A stretch of 64,000 nt of DNA from Corallincola holothuriorum (GCF_003336225.1 NZ_QPID01000001.1:558001-622000); one strand, 5' to 3'. Numbered from the stretch's first letter, positions 8,992 through 17,768 are shown. Numbers and translations are program-made. Notes: generated from the sequence alone by a model not told the origin.

Positions 8992-9976
8992 GCCTAGTAT
9001 AACCAAACATAAATGCGGATTTGTTGGCGCGGGATCCCGCCAGTGTAGCCAAGAAGCGTTAGCTCACGGCTACTGCTTTTGGCACGATCCCAATAGCGAC
9101 AAATCTGGCATAGATATAAAAACGCCACTCGAAAAATACGTGCGTAATGGTGAAGTATCCCAAGGACTTCAACTCAAACGCGCTAGGCTTGAACAACTTG
9201 ATTTGGTTAACCGGGGCGCCAGCTCAGGGTTTGACCTGCGAGGAAGCGACCTATATCGCGCGTCACTGCGTGGTGCACATCTTTTTTCCATTGATTTATC
9301 CAACTCGTCACTGATGAAAGCTGATCTTAGCGGCGCCAACCTTCATTGTGCCAATCTGAAGCAATGCAATCTATTGGGCACAAAACTTAAAGGTACGCGA
9401 TTAGACAACGTTAACATCGGCAAGCAGCTATTGCAGGAGAAAAGAGGACATAAGCTGTGGAAGGCTGGCCATAAGCAAGAAGCGTTTGATAATTTTCAGC
9501 AAGCCGAGGAGGTATACCGAGATCTACACAAGGCAGCTGATAGCCAAGGCCTATTTGAGATGGCTGGCTATTGCCTACACAAAGAGCTGACCATGCGCCG
9601 CTACCAGATGCCGAAGCCCTCCCTTAAGCGGGCGATATCTAAAGGAATAGATCTCTTTTGTGGTTACGGCGAGCGGCCATTTAATGTTGTCTTATTTGCC
9701 ATGCTTTTTATTCTCGTTTGCGCCGTGGCTTACTTCCTGCTGGGGATCACACATCAAGGACAACTACTGATGTTCACGCCTGAAACGTTAGGTATGGAGG
9801 ACGTTAACAGTGCGCTTGCCTGTCTCTACTTCAGTGTCGTCACATTCACGACATTAGGTTATGGTGACATAGCCCCTGTTGGACTATCGCGTTTCATTGC
9901 CGCTTTTGAAGCATTTACCGGCAGCTTTACTATTGCTCTTTTTGTTGTCGTGTTCGTAAAAAAGATGACTCGTTGA
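8990..9976 (+). CDS. Pentapeptide-repeat protein fused to a two-TM potassium-channel domain
   Basis: Three parts are visible. Residues 1-40 hold a Cys/His cluster (HKCGF, RQCSQ, GYCFWHD) that could bind zinc. Residues about 60-140 are pentapeptide repeats of the A(D/N)LXX type (for example LRGSDLYRASLRGAHLFSID, then SSLMKADLSGANLHCANLKQ), which fold as a right-handed beta-helix. From about residue 225 come a transmembrane helix, a pore loop with the K+ selectivity filter TLGYGD, and a second helix. It is thus probably an inner-membrane K+ channel with a cytoplasmic regulatory region. No good Shine-Dalgarno precedes the ATG, and a perfect inverted repeat overlaps it. The gating signal is unknown. 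Confidence 0.85.
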   Translation: MPSITKHKCGFVGAGSRQCSQEALAHGYCFWHDPNSDKSGIDIKTPLEKYVRNGEVSQGLQLKRARLEQLDLVNRGASSGFDLRGSDLYRASLRGAHLFSIDLSNSSLMKADLSGANLHCANLKQCNLLGTKLKGTRLDNVNIGKQLLQEKRGHKLWKAGHKQEAFDNFQQAEEVYRDLHKAADSQGLFEMAGYCLHKELTMRRYQMPKPSLKRAISKGIDLFCGYGERPFNVVLFAMLFILVCAVAYFLLGITHQGQLLMFTPETLGMEDVNSALACLYFSVVTFTTLGYGDIAPVGLSRFIAAFEAFTGSFTIALFVVVFVKKMTR

Positions 9977-10010
9977 AGCGTGCTGGAAATCGCTGCTATT
10001 TGCCCCTAGA

Positions 10011-10023
10011 CTGGTCATACCAG
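10011..10023. promoter_or_regulatory. FadR-like operator before the thioesterase gene
   Basis: CTGGT CAT ACCAG is a perfect 5-bp inverted repeat with a 3-base spacer, the pattern of FadR operators (CTGGT-N3-ACCAG, as in E. coli fadBA). It lies 19 bases before the thioesterase start codon. E. coli fadM, encoding a hot-dog acyl-CoA thioesterase, is itself a FadR target. Confidence 0.5.
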
Positions 10024-10042
10024 AAGAATACTAGTGGTACTT

Positions 10043-10495
10043 ATGAATAATCTGCTCAATGACTTCCCGGTTGTAATTGAACAAGCAGTTGCTTGGGGTG
10101 AAATGGATGCACTGAATCACGTCAATAACAGTGTCTACTTCAAGTATTTCGAAAACGCCCGGATCGCCTACTTCGGCAAAATTAAAGTGATGCAACAAAT
10201 GCAGACACTCGCGTTAGCCCCTGTACTGGCATCAACGCAATGTCGATTTAAAATGCCACTAACCTACCCGGACTCTATCTCAATAGGCGCACGGATCAGC
10301 GAACTCAATAACGACAGGTTCATGATGGAGTACCGAGTGGTCAGTCATAAAAATCAACGCACTGCCGCCGAGGGTACAGCACTTGTCGTTGCTTATAACA
10401 CTAAAGCACAGCGTAAAGACAACCTCCCCTCATCAGTCGTCGAAGTGATTAGATCAGTCGAAAGAATTAACCTTGTAGACAACACGTCACTCTAA
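10043..10495 (+). CDS. Acyl-CoA thioesterase, hot-dog fold (4HBT/FadM-like)
   Basis: About 150 residues of the 4-hydroxybenzoyl-CoA thioesterase superfamily, which cleaves acyl-CoA to free acid and CoA in the cytoplasm. The active-site signature is WGEMDALNHVNNSVYFKYFE with the conserved Asp and HVNN, followed by the helix NARIAYF. The ATG at 10043 is preferred to GTG 10034 because the hot-dog domain begins directly after it. No strong Shine-Dalgarno is seen. A FadR-like palindrome lies just upstream, so regulation by long-chain acyl-CoA is plausible. It is not clear whether this is the true FadM orthologue or another member; chain-length preference cannot be read. Confidence 0.85.
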   Translation: MNNLLNDFPVVIEQAVAWGEMDALNHVNNSVYFKYFENARIAYFGKIKVMQQMQTLALAPVLASTQCRFKMPLTYPDSISIGARISELNNDRFMMEYRVVSHKNQRTAAEGTALVVAYNTKAQRKDNLPSSVVEVIRSVERINLVDNTSL

Positions 10496-10540
10496 TTTAC
10501 TCAGGTAGTTAGAAAAGACATATAAGAAAGAGAACTCACC

Positions 10541-11656
10541 ATGAACCCTAACAGCTTTCAGCCACCAAGACGCACCTTAATGGGCCCTGGCCCATCGGAT
10601 ATATCAGACCGAGTATTGAGCGCCCTGTCCCGTCCAACCATAGGCCATTTGGACCCTCTATTTATCGGCATGATGGATGAAGTTAAAGCGCTACTTCAAT
10701 ATGCGTTCCAAACAAAGAACGAGATGACCCTGGCCATTTCAGCACCGGGCTCTGCAGGTATGGAAGCTTGTTTTGTGAATCTTTTGCAACCTGGTGACAA
10801 AGTTATCGTTTGCCGCAACGGCGTATTCGGCAGCAGGATGGTTGAAAACGTCCAACGCTGCGGCGGCATCGCAGTGACAGTCGATGATCCATGGGGGCGT
10901 GCAATCACCCCTGAAAAGCTTGAAGAGGCATTGCTAAAGCACCCTGACAGCAAATTTGTTGCATTCGTTCATGCAGAAACGTCAACTGGGGCTAAATCAG
11001 ATGCGAAAACGCTATGTGCTATCGCCAAAGCTCATAATTGCTTAACAATTGTTGATGCTGTTACATCGCTCGGCGGTATCGAATTAAAAGTCGACGAATG
11101 GGGTATCGACGCTATCTATTCAGGCAGTCAGAAGTGTCTTTCTTGCGTACCAGGCCTCTCCCCTGTCAGCTTCAGCCCTGCCGCGGTCGAACATATAAAG
11201 CAGCGCACCCACAAGGTTCAGAGCTGGTTTTTAGATCAGTCTCTGGTTATGGATTACTGGGCAGGTGAAGGAAAACGGTCGTACCATCATACTGCGCCCG
11301 TCAATGCGCTTTATGGGCTCCATGAGGCACTTGTACTATTGCATAACGAAGGGTTAGAAAAAGCGTGGGCCAGACACCAGCATATGCACCAACAATTGCA
11401 CGAGGGGTTAGCGTTGCTCGACATCGATTTTATCGTTCCCAAGGAAGAGCGACTGCCACAACTCAATGCCGTGCATATCCCAAATAATGTCAACGATGCA
11501 GAGGTTAGAAATAGACTACTGGCGGAATACAACCTTGAGATTGGTGCTGGGCTCGGAGAATTAGCAGGAAAAGCATGGCGTATCGGATTAATGGGTTATG
11601 GTGCGCGGCGAGAAAACATCACATTACTACTTGGCGCGCTTAGAGAAATTCTATGA
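10541..11656 (+). CDS. Alanine-glyoxylate / serine-glyoxylate-type aminotransferase
   Basis: Class V (fold-type I) PLP aminotransferase of 371 residues. The MGPGPSDISDRVL start, HAETSTGAKSD loop, DAVTSLGG (PLP-ring Asp) and GSQKCLSCVPG (Schiff-base Lys) match alanine-glyoxylate aminotransferases, which convert glyoxylate to glycine using alanine or serine. The C-terminal LAEYNLEIGAGLGELAGKAW motif is typical of the family. It follows the thioesterase by 45 bases with weak AGAG spacing and ends in its own hairpin terminator. The exact amino donor is uncertain. Confidence 0.9.
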   Translation: MNPNSFQPPRRTLMGPGPSDISDRVLSALSRPTIGHLDPLFIGMMDEVKALLQYAFQTKNEMTLAISAPGSAGMEACFVNLLQPGDKVIVCRNGVFGSRMVENVQRCGGIAVTVDDPWGRAITPEKLEEALLKHPDSKFVAFVHAETSTGAKSDAKTLCAIAKAHNCLTIVDAVTSLGGIELKVDEWGIDAIYSGSQKCLSCVPGLSPVSFSPAAVEHIKQRTHKVQSWFLDQSLVMDYWAGEGKRSYHHTAPVNALYGLHEALVLLHNEGLEKAWARHQHMHQQLHEGLALLDIDFIVPKEERLPQLNAVHIPNNVNDAEVRNRLLAEYNLEIGAGLGELAGKAWRIGLMGYGARRENITLLLGALREIL

Positions 11657-11671
11657 CGCTACAGAAACAAA

Positions 11672-11698
11672 CAAGCGCCTCTATGGCGCTTGTTATTA
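11672..11698. terminator. Bidirectional hairpin terminator between convergent genes
   Basis: CAAGCGCC, loop TCTAT, GGCGCTTG, then TTATTAAA. On the other strand the stem is followed by TTTGTTTC, so it can serve both the aminotransferase and the minus-strand gene ending at 11704. Confidence 0.7.
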
Positions 11699-11703
11699 AA
11701 CAA

Positions 11704-12096
11704 TTATCGACGACGAGAAGGCCAAGGAAAACGCCAACTGTCCCAAAGGATCCCTTGAGGACCAGATTGGTTCGCGTACTGATAAAGGTACTGTGTTGTT
11801 AATACTTGTTCAGGTTCTAAATTCAATTTTTCACGGATCTTACTGCGCACCCGTTGGTAGCTGAGAGATAGCCTTTGACTGCGCGCCCATGCATTAAAAT
11901 CACTTTCGGATAAGAAAATAGCATAAGCTTGTTCTGCTGCACGCTCGCCAAGTAAACCACAACGATCTAATCCAATATTTACTTCATCAATCGTATAGCT
12001 GTTTCTGTCACCATAACAAGCGCGAAGATATGGGGAAACAAGAGTGATAACTTTTATGAGTTGTTTCCGGGTCGAGAACAAACTAAAAAAGGACAT
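11704..12096 (-). CDS. Conserved-looking hypothetical protein, 130 residues
   Basis: A soluble protein without signal peptide or membrane helix. The N-terminus (FFSLFSTRKQLIKVITLV) is amphipathic. A middle region, GERAAEQAYAIFLSESDFNA, is helical. The C-terminus is unusually aromatic and arginine-rich (ILWDSWRFPWPSRRR), which may be a short interaction tail. I do not recognise the family. It converges with the aminotransferase gene and its 5' end is divergent from the diguanylate cyclase at 12280. The Shine-Dalgarno (GGAGATAA) is rather far from the ATG. Coding status is supported by length, composition and isolation from other frames. Confidence 0.6.
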   Translation of the reverse strand: MSFFSLFSTRKQLIKVITLVSPYLRACYGDRNSYTIDEVNIGLDRCGLLGERAAEQAYAIFLSESDFNAWARSQRLSLSYQRVRSKIREKLNLEPEQVLTTQYLYQYANQSGPQGILWDSWRFPWPSRRR

Positions 12097-12279
12097 AAAT
12101 CAGTTATCTCCGTGACTGAGGAGGCCGCATCATACCAAAAACGTGACACAGTTCAAATATTTTGCGTTCTTAGTTTTGACCTATTCGCTTTTTAGAGTGC
12201 GGTGTTGCCATTTACCTGCAAGGGTTTAGCATGCAAGAAAAGCGCAGATAATAAGATGCGGCCGGAGACTCGATCTTAA

Positions 12280-13452
12280 ATGGTAACAATAAAGCTACTT
12301 CCGAGTGACGTTAAGCAGCGAGCTTTGACCGAACGCTTTTTGCTATCAGCATCAGCCTACATACTTTGTGTATCACTCGCGTGGATGTCTTCCGCTTTTG
12401 GCTTGGCTGAAATTAACTCCTCCATTCTTATATGGTCTACGGCCATCATCTCCGCTTACATCATCACGCTGTTTGTAGTCTATCGTTCAGGTCTCAACAC
12501 CTTGATCGAAGATTCCGTCTTAACCCGCTTACAAATGCTTGCAGCAATCGGCTGGAGTAGCTTTTTTATTAGCCAAACCCAAGAGTTACGCGGCGCATTC
12601 CTGATGGTGTATCTGTTTATTACCATGTTTAGTTTTTTCACCCTAAACAGAGCACAAACCATCATCATGTCGTTTTTTATCTCCGCCTCATACGGTTGGG
12701 TGATCCTATACGATTGGGTAACGCAAACACCAAATTTTAACCCTCATGCCAATTTGTTGCAGTGGACAATATTGACTGCCGTATTGATATGGCTTTGTGC
12801 CATCGCCGGGTATATGACTCACGTCAGAGATAAGGTTCGTCGCTCTTCGCTACAAATTAAACAGCAAAACAGTCAGATACAGGAAACCAACGAAGAGTTA
12901 GCCTTAGCCCTATCACGCGTAGAAGAGCTAGCGAGCACCGATGAACTAACCGGATTGGGTAATCGTAGGTATTTACGAAAGGAAGCTACCAAGCTGGCTT
13001 CGGAACAATACCAGGAGAACAAGGCATTCGCCGTTTGTTTGTTGGATGTCGACCATTTTAAGCGGATTAACGATACCTACGGCCATCAAAAGGGCGACGA
13101 GTTGTTACGAGAGATCGCTGAAGTCATGAGAAATCAGCTGTCAGAAGCGGCAACTCTCGCTCGTTTTGGGGGCGAAGAGTTTGTACTTCTGTTGCCGGAA
13201 GCAACAATGGAATCTACTAAAGCCGTTTGTGAAAAGCTACTTAAGCAGATAACGTCACACCATTTTGTCGCTATAAATGGCTCGCAAAAGATAAGCTTAT
13301 CGATCGGAGCAACACTCTTTTGTAGTGGCGACAATATGGATAAAGCACTCCGCCGCGCAGACCAATCTATGTACCAAGCCAAGGCCAACGGTCGCAACCA
13401 GTGCGCATACGATTTCTCATTAGACGCAAGTATTGTAAATATATCCAATTAG
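12280..13452 (+). CDS. Membrane-bound diguanylate cyclase (GGDEF)
   Basis: Makes cyclic di-GMP from two GTP. Residues about 20-185 contain several hydrophobic helices (for example ILIWSTAIISAYIITLFVVY), a membrane sensor without a recognised ligand domain. A coiled coil (KQQNSQIQETNEELALALSR) links to the GGDEF domain from about residue 225: DELTGLGNRRYL, LLDVDHFKRIND, then the active-site ARFGGEEF. The inhibitory RxxD motif expected five residues before GGEEF is absent (SEAA is present instead), so product feedback through that site is unlikely. It appears monocistronic, with xthA starting 52 bases later. Confidence 0.92.
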   Translation: MVTIKLLPSDVKQRALTERFLLSASAYILCVSLAWMSSAFGLAEINSSILIWSTAIISAYIITLFVVYRSGLNTLIEDSVLTRLQMLAAIGWSSFFISQTQELRGAFLMVYLFITMFSFFTLNRAQTIIMSFFISASYGWVILYDWVTQTPNFNPHANLLQWTILTAVLIWLCAIAGYMTHVRDKVRRSSLQIKQQNSQIQETNEELALALSRVEELASTDELTGLGNRRYLRKEATKLASEQYQENKAFAVCLLDVDHFKRINDTYGHQKGDELLREIAEVMRNQLSEAATLARFGGEEFVLLLPEATMESTKAVCEKLLKQITSHHFVAINGSQKISLSIGATLFCSGDNMDKALRRADQSMYQAKANGRNQCAYDFSLDASIVNISN

Positions 13453-13504
13453 TAAGTTAGAATTTTAATGCCCGTTGTCATTCATTTAGAAAGTAAGAGA
13501 TAAC

Positions 13505-14314
13505 ATGAAAATCGTCAGTTTTAATATCAATGGCCTTAGAGCACGCCTTCATCAATTGGAAGCGCTAATAGACAAACATCAACCGGATGTCATTGGGCTA
13601 CAAGAGACCAAAGTGCATGACGAAGTATTTCCATTAGCAGCTGTAGAAGCTCTCGGTTACCACGTAGAGTTTTATGGCCAGAAAGCCCATTACGGCGTCG
13701 CCATGTTAAGTAAACAAAAGCCTATTTCCGTCGAAAAAGGATTTCCTAATGACAGTGAAGATGCGCAAAAACGGATGATTAAAGCGACATTTGAACTCGA
13801 AGACGGTTCGCTACTGCATGTTATGAACGGCTACTTCCCCCAAGGCGAAAGTCGCGATCACCCAGTAAAGTTCCCATATAAAGAGAAGTTCTATCAAGAT
13901 CTACAAACCTATTTAGAAGACACCCACACTCCCGATGACAAACTGATTGTCATGGGTGATATCAACATCTCCCCCACCGATTTAGACATAGGCATCGGGG
14001 ATAACAATGCGAAGCGCTGGTTAAAAACGGGGAAATGCAGTTTCCTACCGGAAGAACGAGAATGGTTAGCAAAACTGCAAGGTTGGGGATTTACCGATAC
14101 TTTTAGATACCTAAGCCCTGAAACCACAGAGAAATACAGCTGGTTTGACTATCGCTCCCGCGGTTTCGACGACAATAGAGGGCTACGTATCGACGTTATA
14201 CTAGCGACAGCGCCGTTGGTTGATTGCCTAGTCGAATCTGATATCGATTATCAACTCAGGGGAATTGAAAAGCCGTCCGATCACGCGCCGATTTGGAGTT
14301 CATTCAAATTTTAA
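13505..14314 (+). CDS. xthA: Exodeoxyribonuclease III
   Basis: AP endonuclease and 3'-5' exonuclease of base-excision repair. The 269-residue length equals that of the family. Motifs: [14 protein letters not shown] at the start, the catalytic Glu in [33 protein letters not shown], and the C-terminal His in [13 protein letters not shown]. The Asp/Asn pairs of the EEP nuclease active site are all present. A stem-loop (14350-14381) follows. The gene is common housekeeping with no odd features. Confidence 0.96.
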   Translation: MKIVSFNINGLRARLHQLEALIDKHQPDVIGLQETKVHDEVFPLAAVEALGYHVEFYGQKAHYGVAMLSKQKPISVEKGFPNDSEDAQKRMIKATFELEDGSLLHVMNGYFPQGESRDHPVKFPYKEKFYQDLQTYLEDTHTPDDKLIVMGDINISPTDLDIGIGDNNAKRWLKTGKCSFLPEEREWLAKLQGWGFTDTFRYLSPETTEKYSWFDYRSRGFDDNRGLRIDVILATAPLVDCLVESDIDYQLRGIEKPSDHAPIWSSFKF

Positions 14315-14349
14315 CGGAACGATTAGCGACGATCGATGCAACACTTATA

Positions 14350-14381
14350 AGTTATCCAGCCCGTAACAAGACTGGATAACT
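14350..14381. terminator. Stem-loop downstream of xthA
   Basis: AGTTATCCAG and CTGGATAACT are perfect 10-base complements around a 12-base loop. There is no T run after it, so it may be a rho-assisted or mRNA-stabilising structure rather than a classical terminator. Confidence 0.4.
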
Positions 14382-14559
14382 ACTCGGGAACATTTTTCAT
14401 CATCTTGTAAGTAAAGCGATGAAGTTACATTTGCTTCAGTCTAACTATGGCCGAACAGGGAACCTCAGGTTAAGATAGTGGTCTTAATCAGCTGTAAAAC
14501 AAGATTACAACCAAAGGTTGCGGCGGTGGCCTCAGCCAACAGGGAAATAAGGAAAAGCT

Positions 14560-15204
14560 ATGAGCGTGGTTTCAACAGCGTCACAAGGCGTTATTCAGGA
14601 ACAGAACAAAGTATTAAAAAATACCTTTTTCATGGTGGGATTACAGTTCGCTACTGCAGCCGCCGTAGGTGTAGCTGCCACCCTACTCGCTTTGCCACCT
14701 GTGCATTGGATCATCTTCCTGGCCGGGTTTTATGGCCTTTCATTCATGGTTGAGAAAAACCGTTACAACATGACCGGTTTCTTCTGCGCACTCGCTGCTG
14801 CAGGCTTGTTGGGATACGCCAGTGGTCCAATCATCAGTATGTATTTAGCAGTGAAGCCTGACGCCGTATTTATGGCGTTAGCGATGACCGGCCTATCTAT
14901 GTTTGGTTTATCTCTCTACGCCACCACGACGAAGAAAGACCTTAACCTGCTCGGCGGCGCAATGAGTATCGCATTTTGGGTATTATTGGGCGGTGTCGTC
15001 TTAAATATCTTTATGGGTAGCAGCTTAATCAGCCTGATGATTTCCGGCGGTATCGCCATATTCTCTGGTCTAGCCATCATGATGACAATCCAAGCTATCA
15101 TCCGCGGTGGTGAAACAAGCTATGTATCAGCCTCACTGACAATCTTTGTCGGTATCTACAACATATTCATGTTCTTCTTGCGTTTCTTTGGATCTGACGA
15201 TTAA
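14560..15204 (+). CDS. Bax inhibitor-1/YccA-family inner-membrane protein
   Basis: 214 residues with seven hydrophobic segments of the BI-1 (LifeGuard/TMBIM) superfamily, such as WIIFLAGFYGLSFMVEKNRY and the C-terminal IFVGIYNIFMFFLRFFGSDD. E. coli YccA is the nearest well-known relative; it interacts with and modulates the FtsH membrane protease, and TMBIM proteins act as pH-gated Ca2+ leaks. Either role is by family only. The Shine-Dalgarno AAGGAAAAGCT precedes the ATG. A strong terminator follows. The longer frame starting at 14478 in another phase is a shadow. Confidence 0.88.
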   Translation: MSVVSTASQGVIQEQNKVLKNTFFMVGLQFATAAAVGVAATLLALPPVHWIIFLAGFYGLSFMVEKNRYNMTGFFCALAAAGLLGYASGPIISMYLAVKPDAVFMALAMTGLSMFGLSLYATTTKKDLNLLGGAMSIAFWVLLGGVVLNIFMGSSLISLMISGGIAIFSGLAIMMTIQAIIRGGETSYVSASLTIFVGIYNIFMFFLRFFGSDD

Positions 15205-15223
15205 GCGAGAGAATGACTTAAAT

Positions 15224-15253
15224 AAAAGCCCGGCCAAATGGCCGGGCTTTTTG
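15224..15253 (+). terminator. Intrinsic terminator after the YccA-like gene
   Basis: AAAAGCCCGGCC, loop AAAT, GGCCGGGCTTTTT: a 12-bp GC-rich stem ending in a T run. Confidence 0.92.
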
Positions 15254-15270
15254 CTATTGAAGGCGATGTT

Positions 15271-15765
15271 CTAATTCAGATTAACGACGGCATCACCATC
15301 TAAAGACTCAAGCTTTGCCGCTATAGTGTTCGGTTCGACATCCTGCGGCAATCTGAGCTTCATTTGTGCGGTAAATATATTAGAGCCCAGCTCCACCACA
15401 CCTACGCGGTGGCTTTCCATATGTTCAACCTTCACTCCCTCTTCGGTCAGTAAATGAGTAATTTCACTCACCAATCCAGGGCGATCACTGGAGTCGTAAC
15501 TCACATTGACCGTAGCGCCAACTTCAGCGTCCTTAATCGGGCTGAAAAGCACATTAAACCCTTCAAGTGCAGCAAACTCCCCTTTCATCTGCGTTTCATT
15601 CTCTGCAGGGATATCTATTTTAATTAATCCCGCAAACTGTCCGCCTAGATGATTAGTTTTGCTATCTAACCAGCGCCCCCCCAAACTATGCGTCTTCTCC
15701 GCCATGAGTTTCAACATACCCTGATGCTCAGGACCAACAATGCTAACCATGAACTGCACACTCAT
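15271..15765 (-). CDS. ACT-domain regulatory protein, GcvR-like
   Basis: 164 residues made of two ACT domains (about 1-80 and 85-164), the arrangement of GcvR, the glycine-responsive partner of the gcv operon regulator. Motifs: FMVSIVGPEHQGMLKLMAEK at the start, and SYDSSDRPGLVSEITHLLTE opening the second ACT domain. The ATG has a strong GGAGGGTAA Shine-Dalgarno. There is no DNA-binding domain, so it would act on another protein or bind amino acids. A 13-bp palindrome lies about 95 bases upstream. It could equally be a generic ACT-domain protein; the gcv link is not shown by the context. Confidence 0.75.
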   Translation of the reverse strand: MSVQFMVSIVGPEHQGMLKLMAEKTHSLGGRWLDSKTNHLGGQFAGLIKIDIPAENETQMKGEFAALEGFNVLFSPIKDAEVGATVNVSYDSSDRPGLVSEITHLLTEEGVKVEHMESHRVGVVELGSNIFTAQMKLRLPQDVEPNTIAAKLESLDGDAVVNLN

Positions 15766-15860
15766 GAGATTACCCTCCGTTTAGGGGTTGATGTGTAGCG
15801 CACCTAAACCTAATAAAATAGCAGAGCCTACATACGCAACAGGAAAAATACTTACGTCAT

Positions 15861-15873
15861 AAGTGTAACACTT
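15861..15873. promoter_or_regulatory. Operator-like palindrome upstream of the ACT gene
   Basis: AAGTGT A ACACTT is a perfect 6-bp inverted repeat about a single base, in non-coding DNA upstream of the gene starting at 15765. The regulator is unknown. Confidence 0.3.
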
Positions 15874-15972
15874 GATCGAACATTTCACTGGTTAGCTACG
15901 GCTTAAAATCAAACAGTTAGTTTCTGAATCTGCGTACGATCATGAATAGTTACAGTTTGCGGCACTAAATAT

Positions 15973-16004
15973 AAAAAAAGCCGCTTATCACAGATAAGCG
16001 GCTT
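15973..16004 (-). terminator. Intrinsic terminator of the DUF3360 gene
   Basis: On the minus strand AAGCCGCTTATC, loop TGT, GATAAGCGGCTT is followed by a T run (the A run at 15973-15979 on the plus strand). It starts 30 bases after the DUF3360 stop. Confidence 0.9.
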
Positions 16005-16033
16005 CGAAACTATTGTATATTAACTAGTTACAG

Positions 16034-17599
16034 CTATAGCAATGCTGGTATACCAAACTTACCTTCCAGCATACCAACAGCCAACATCGCTGCGGCACAA
16101 ACAATCAATACCACGGTAGGAATGACAAGACGATCCAACTTGCTCAGTCTCTTCGGACGCTCTTTATCACCAATCAAGCCGTTATTATCAAGCAGCATGG
16201 TCAGTGCCCAAGCTAAAACTGGATTAGTAACCATCGCAGCAAAAATACAGATCCCAGCGGACTGAGAGTCTTTCGCATCTTTAATCATCTGCATGCCAGC
16301 TTCCAACAGAGGCAAGGCAACACCAACTAACAAAGCGATACGCATCACTGGTGGCCAAACTGCAGCATCCATCGGGTAGCCCACGATAGCAATAACCATA
16401 ACCAGAGCACCAAGAAGAATCGCACCGCCAGGGATTGGGCGCTTAGCAATTGCAGCAGGGATCATATAAGTACCCCAACTAGACGTGATATTACCGCCAC
16501 CAACCGCTGTACCGACCATTTGACGAACTGAACACATGGTCATGGTGTCATCTACATCCATCAATACTTTTTCGGTCTTCTTCGGATAGTTCAGTTCTTG
16601 GAAAATACGATGCCCAAGGAAGTCTGGTGACCACATAGCAACGGCCAAGATAGCGAACGGCAATGATGCAATAAAGTGCTGCATATTGGGCAAGCCCAAC
16701 ATCCACCCCTCTTCAGTAGAACCCCACCAATACACAGGGTTGAGGTTGGGTAAACCAGGTTGCGTAGTGAAGTTAAGGTCAAAACTGGCGCCTGATAGCA
16801 TCGCTACGACAAAACCAGTGACAGCACACAACGGAATAGCGAGCCAGCGCTTACCTAATTTAGCGAGAACCGCATAAACAACGACAGTAATAGCCAAAAC
16901 AATTAAGGCAATATATCCCATATCACCAGCAGCAACGCCTTCAGCTTCATTACTCAAGCCATTCGCCCAAGCAATCAGAGAATCTATTTGGCTGATGGAG
17001 CCAGTAAAGCCGAGGAACACCAACAAGCCACCGGCGACACCTTCACTGGTTAAATTAACTAATCGGGAGCCCCCCTTTACCGCACTCAAAATCAAGCCGA
17101 ATACGCCAATTAAGATAGCCAGTGCTAATGGATGTGCACCGGCCATAGCAATCATAAAGATCATTGGGATCATGGGGCCATGATTACCCGCTAAGTTTGC
17201 TCTGGGATTGATGAAACCCGACGCCAGAATACAAAACAAGAAAGCAGGGATAATCATCTCTACACGTGCCACTTCAATGGCAAACTCAACCCCAAGGTCA
17301 ATATGTTCCCATTTATCAGAGAGACCCGCGGCCCAAGCCATCATCACTGCTGAATACATTGCAATAATGCCGATAGTACCAGCGATCGCAGGTACTAAAT
17401 CTTCCAGTTCAAATCGGAAGTCACGTCCAGGTAAATTCAGACCATAGCGTCGAGGCTTCATGATCTGAAGTTCATGGTCTAAATAGTCGGCACGAGTATC
17501 AAACTCCCGACTAGGGCGATGCAGTTCGCGATAGCTGCGCTCTTCTGTGGTGTCAGCGTTAGCCGGATTCACCGGATCAATATCTTGGTGGTTACCCAT
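16034..17599 (-). CDS. DUF3360 family multi-spanning membrane protein, putative transporter
   Basis: 521 residues with about 12 hydrophobic segments and a polar 55-residue N-terminus. It resembles the DUF3360 family, which looks like permeases of the nucleobase/sulfate (UraA/SLC26-like) kind; no substrate is established to my knowledge. The half-repeats with GGLLVFLGFTGSISQIDSL and QMVGTAVGGGNITSSWGTYM have the short glycine/serine-rich breaks seen in those transporters. GAGGAAG precedes the ATG. It is divergent from pflB and has its own FNR-like site, occupying the place where enterics keep focA, so an anaerobic transport role is plausible but inferred. Confidence 0.8.
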   Translation of the reverse strand: MGNHQDIDPVNPANADTTEERSYRELHRPSREFDTRADYLDHELQIMKPRRYGLNLPGRDFRFELEDLVPAIAGTIGIIAMYSAVMMAWAAGLSDKWEHIDLGVEFAIEVARVEMIIPAFLFCILASGFINPRANLAGNHGPMIPMIFMIAMAGAHPLALAILIGVFGLILSAVKGGSRLVNLTSEGVAGGLLVFLGFTGSISQIDSLIAWANGLSNEAEGVAAGDMGYIALIVLAITVVVYAVLAKLGKRWLAIPLCAVTGFVVAMLSGASFDLNFTTQPGLPNLNPVYWWGSTEEGWMLGLPNMQHFIASLPFAILAVAMWSPDFLGHRIFQELNYPKKTEKVLMDVDDTMTMCSVRQMVGTAVGGGNITSSWGTYMIPAAIAKRPIPGGAILLGALVMVIAIVGYPMDAAVWPPVMRIALLVGVALPLLEAGMQMIKDAKDSQSAGICIFAAMVTNPVLAWALTMLLDNNGLIGDKERPKRLSKLDRLVIPTVVLIVCAAAMLAVGMLEGKFGIPALL

Positions 17600-17727
17600 A
17601 GCGACGTTGGCTTCCTCTAAATGATTAAAAACAAAACAGTGTCAGTGCTCGATGGACGAATCTAAATAAGATAGCCGAATGGCCAGAAATAGCAGTGTCG
17701 CCAGCAAGCATACAGATCATGGGAAGG

Positions 17728-17768
17728 AGTGTAGTTTTTTTTCAACTTTTTTAGTTGATGTTGATCAT
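17728..17768 (-). promoter_or_regulatory. FNR-like box and -10 of the DUF3360 gene
   Basis: TTGATGTTGATCAT (17755-17768) differs from the FNR consensus at one base. On the minus strand the hexamer TACACT (17733 to 17728) begins 28.5 bases from the box centre, the same spacing as at adhE and pflB. Transcription would start near 17721 with a leader of about 120 bases. Confidence 0.5.
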
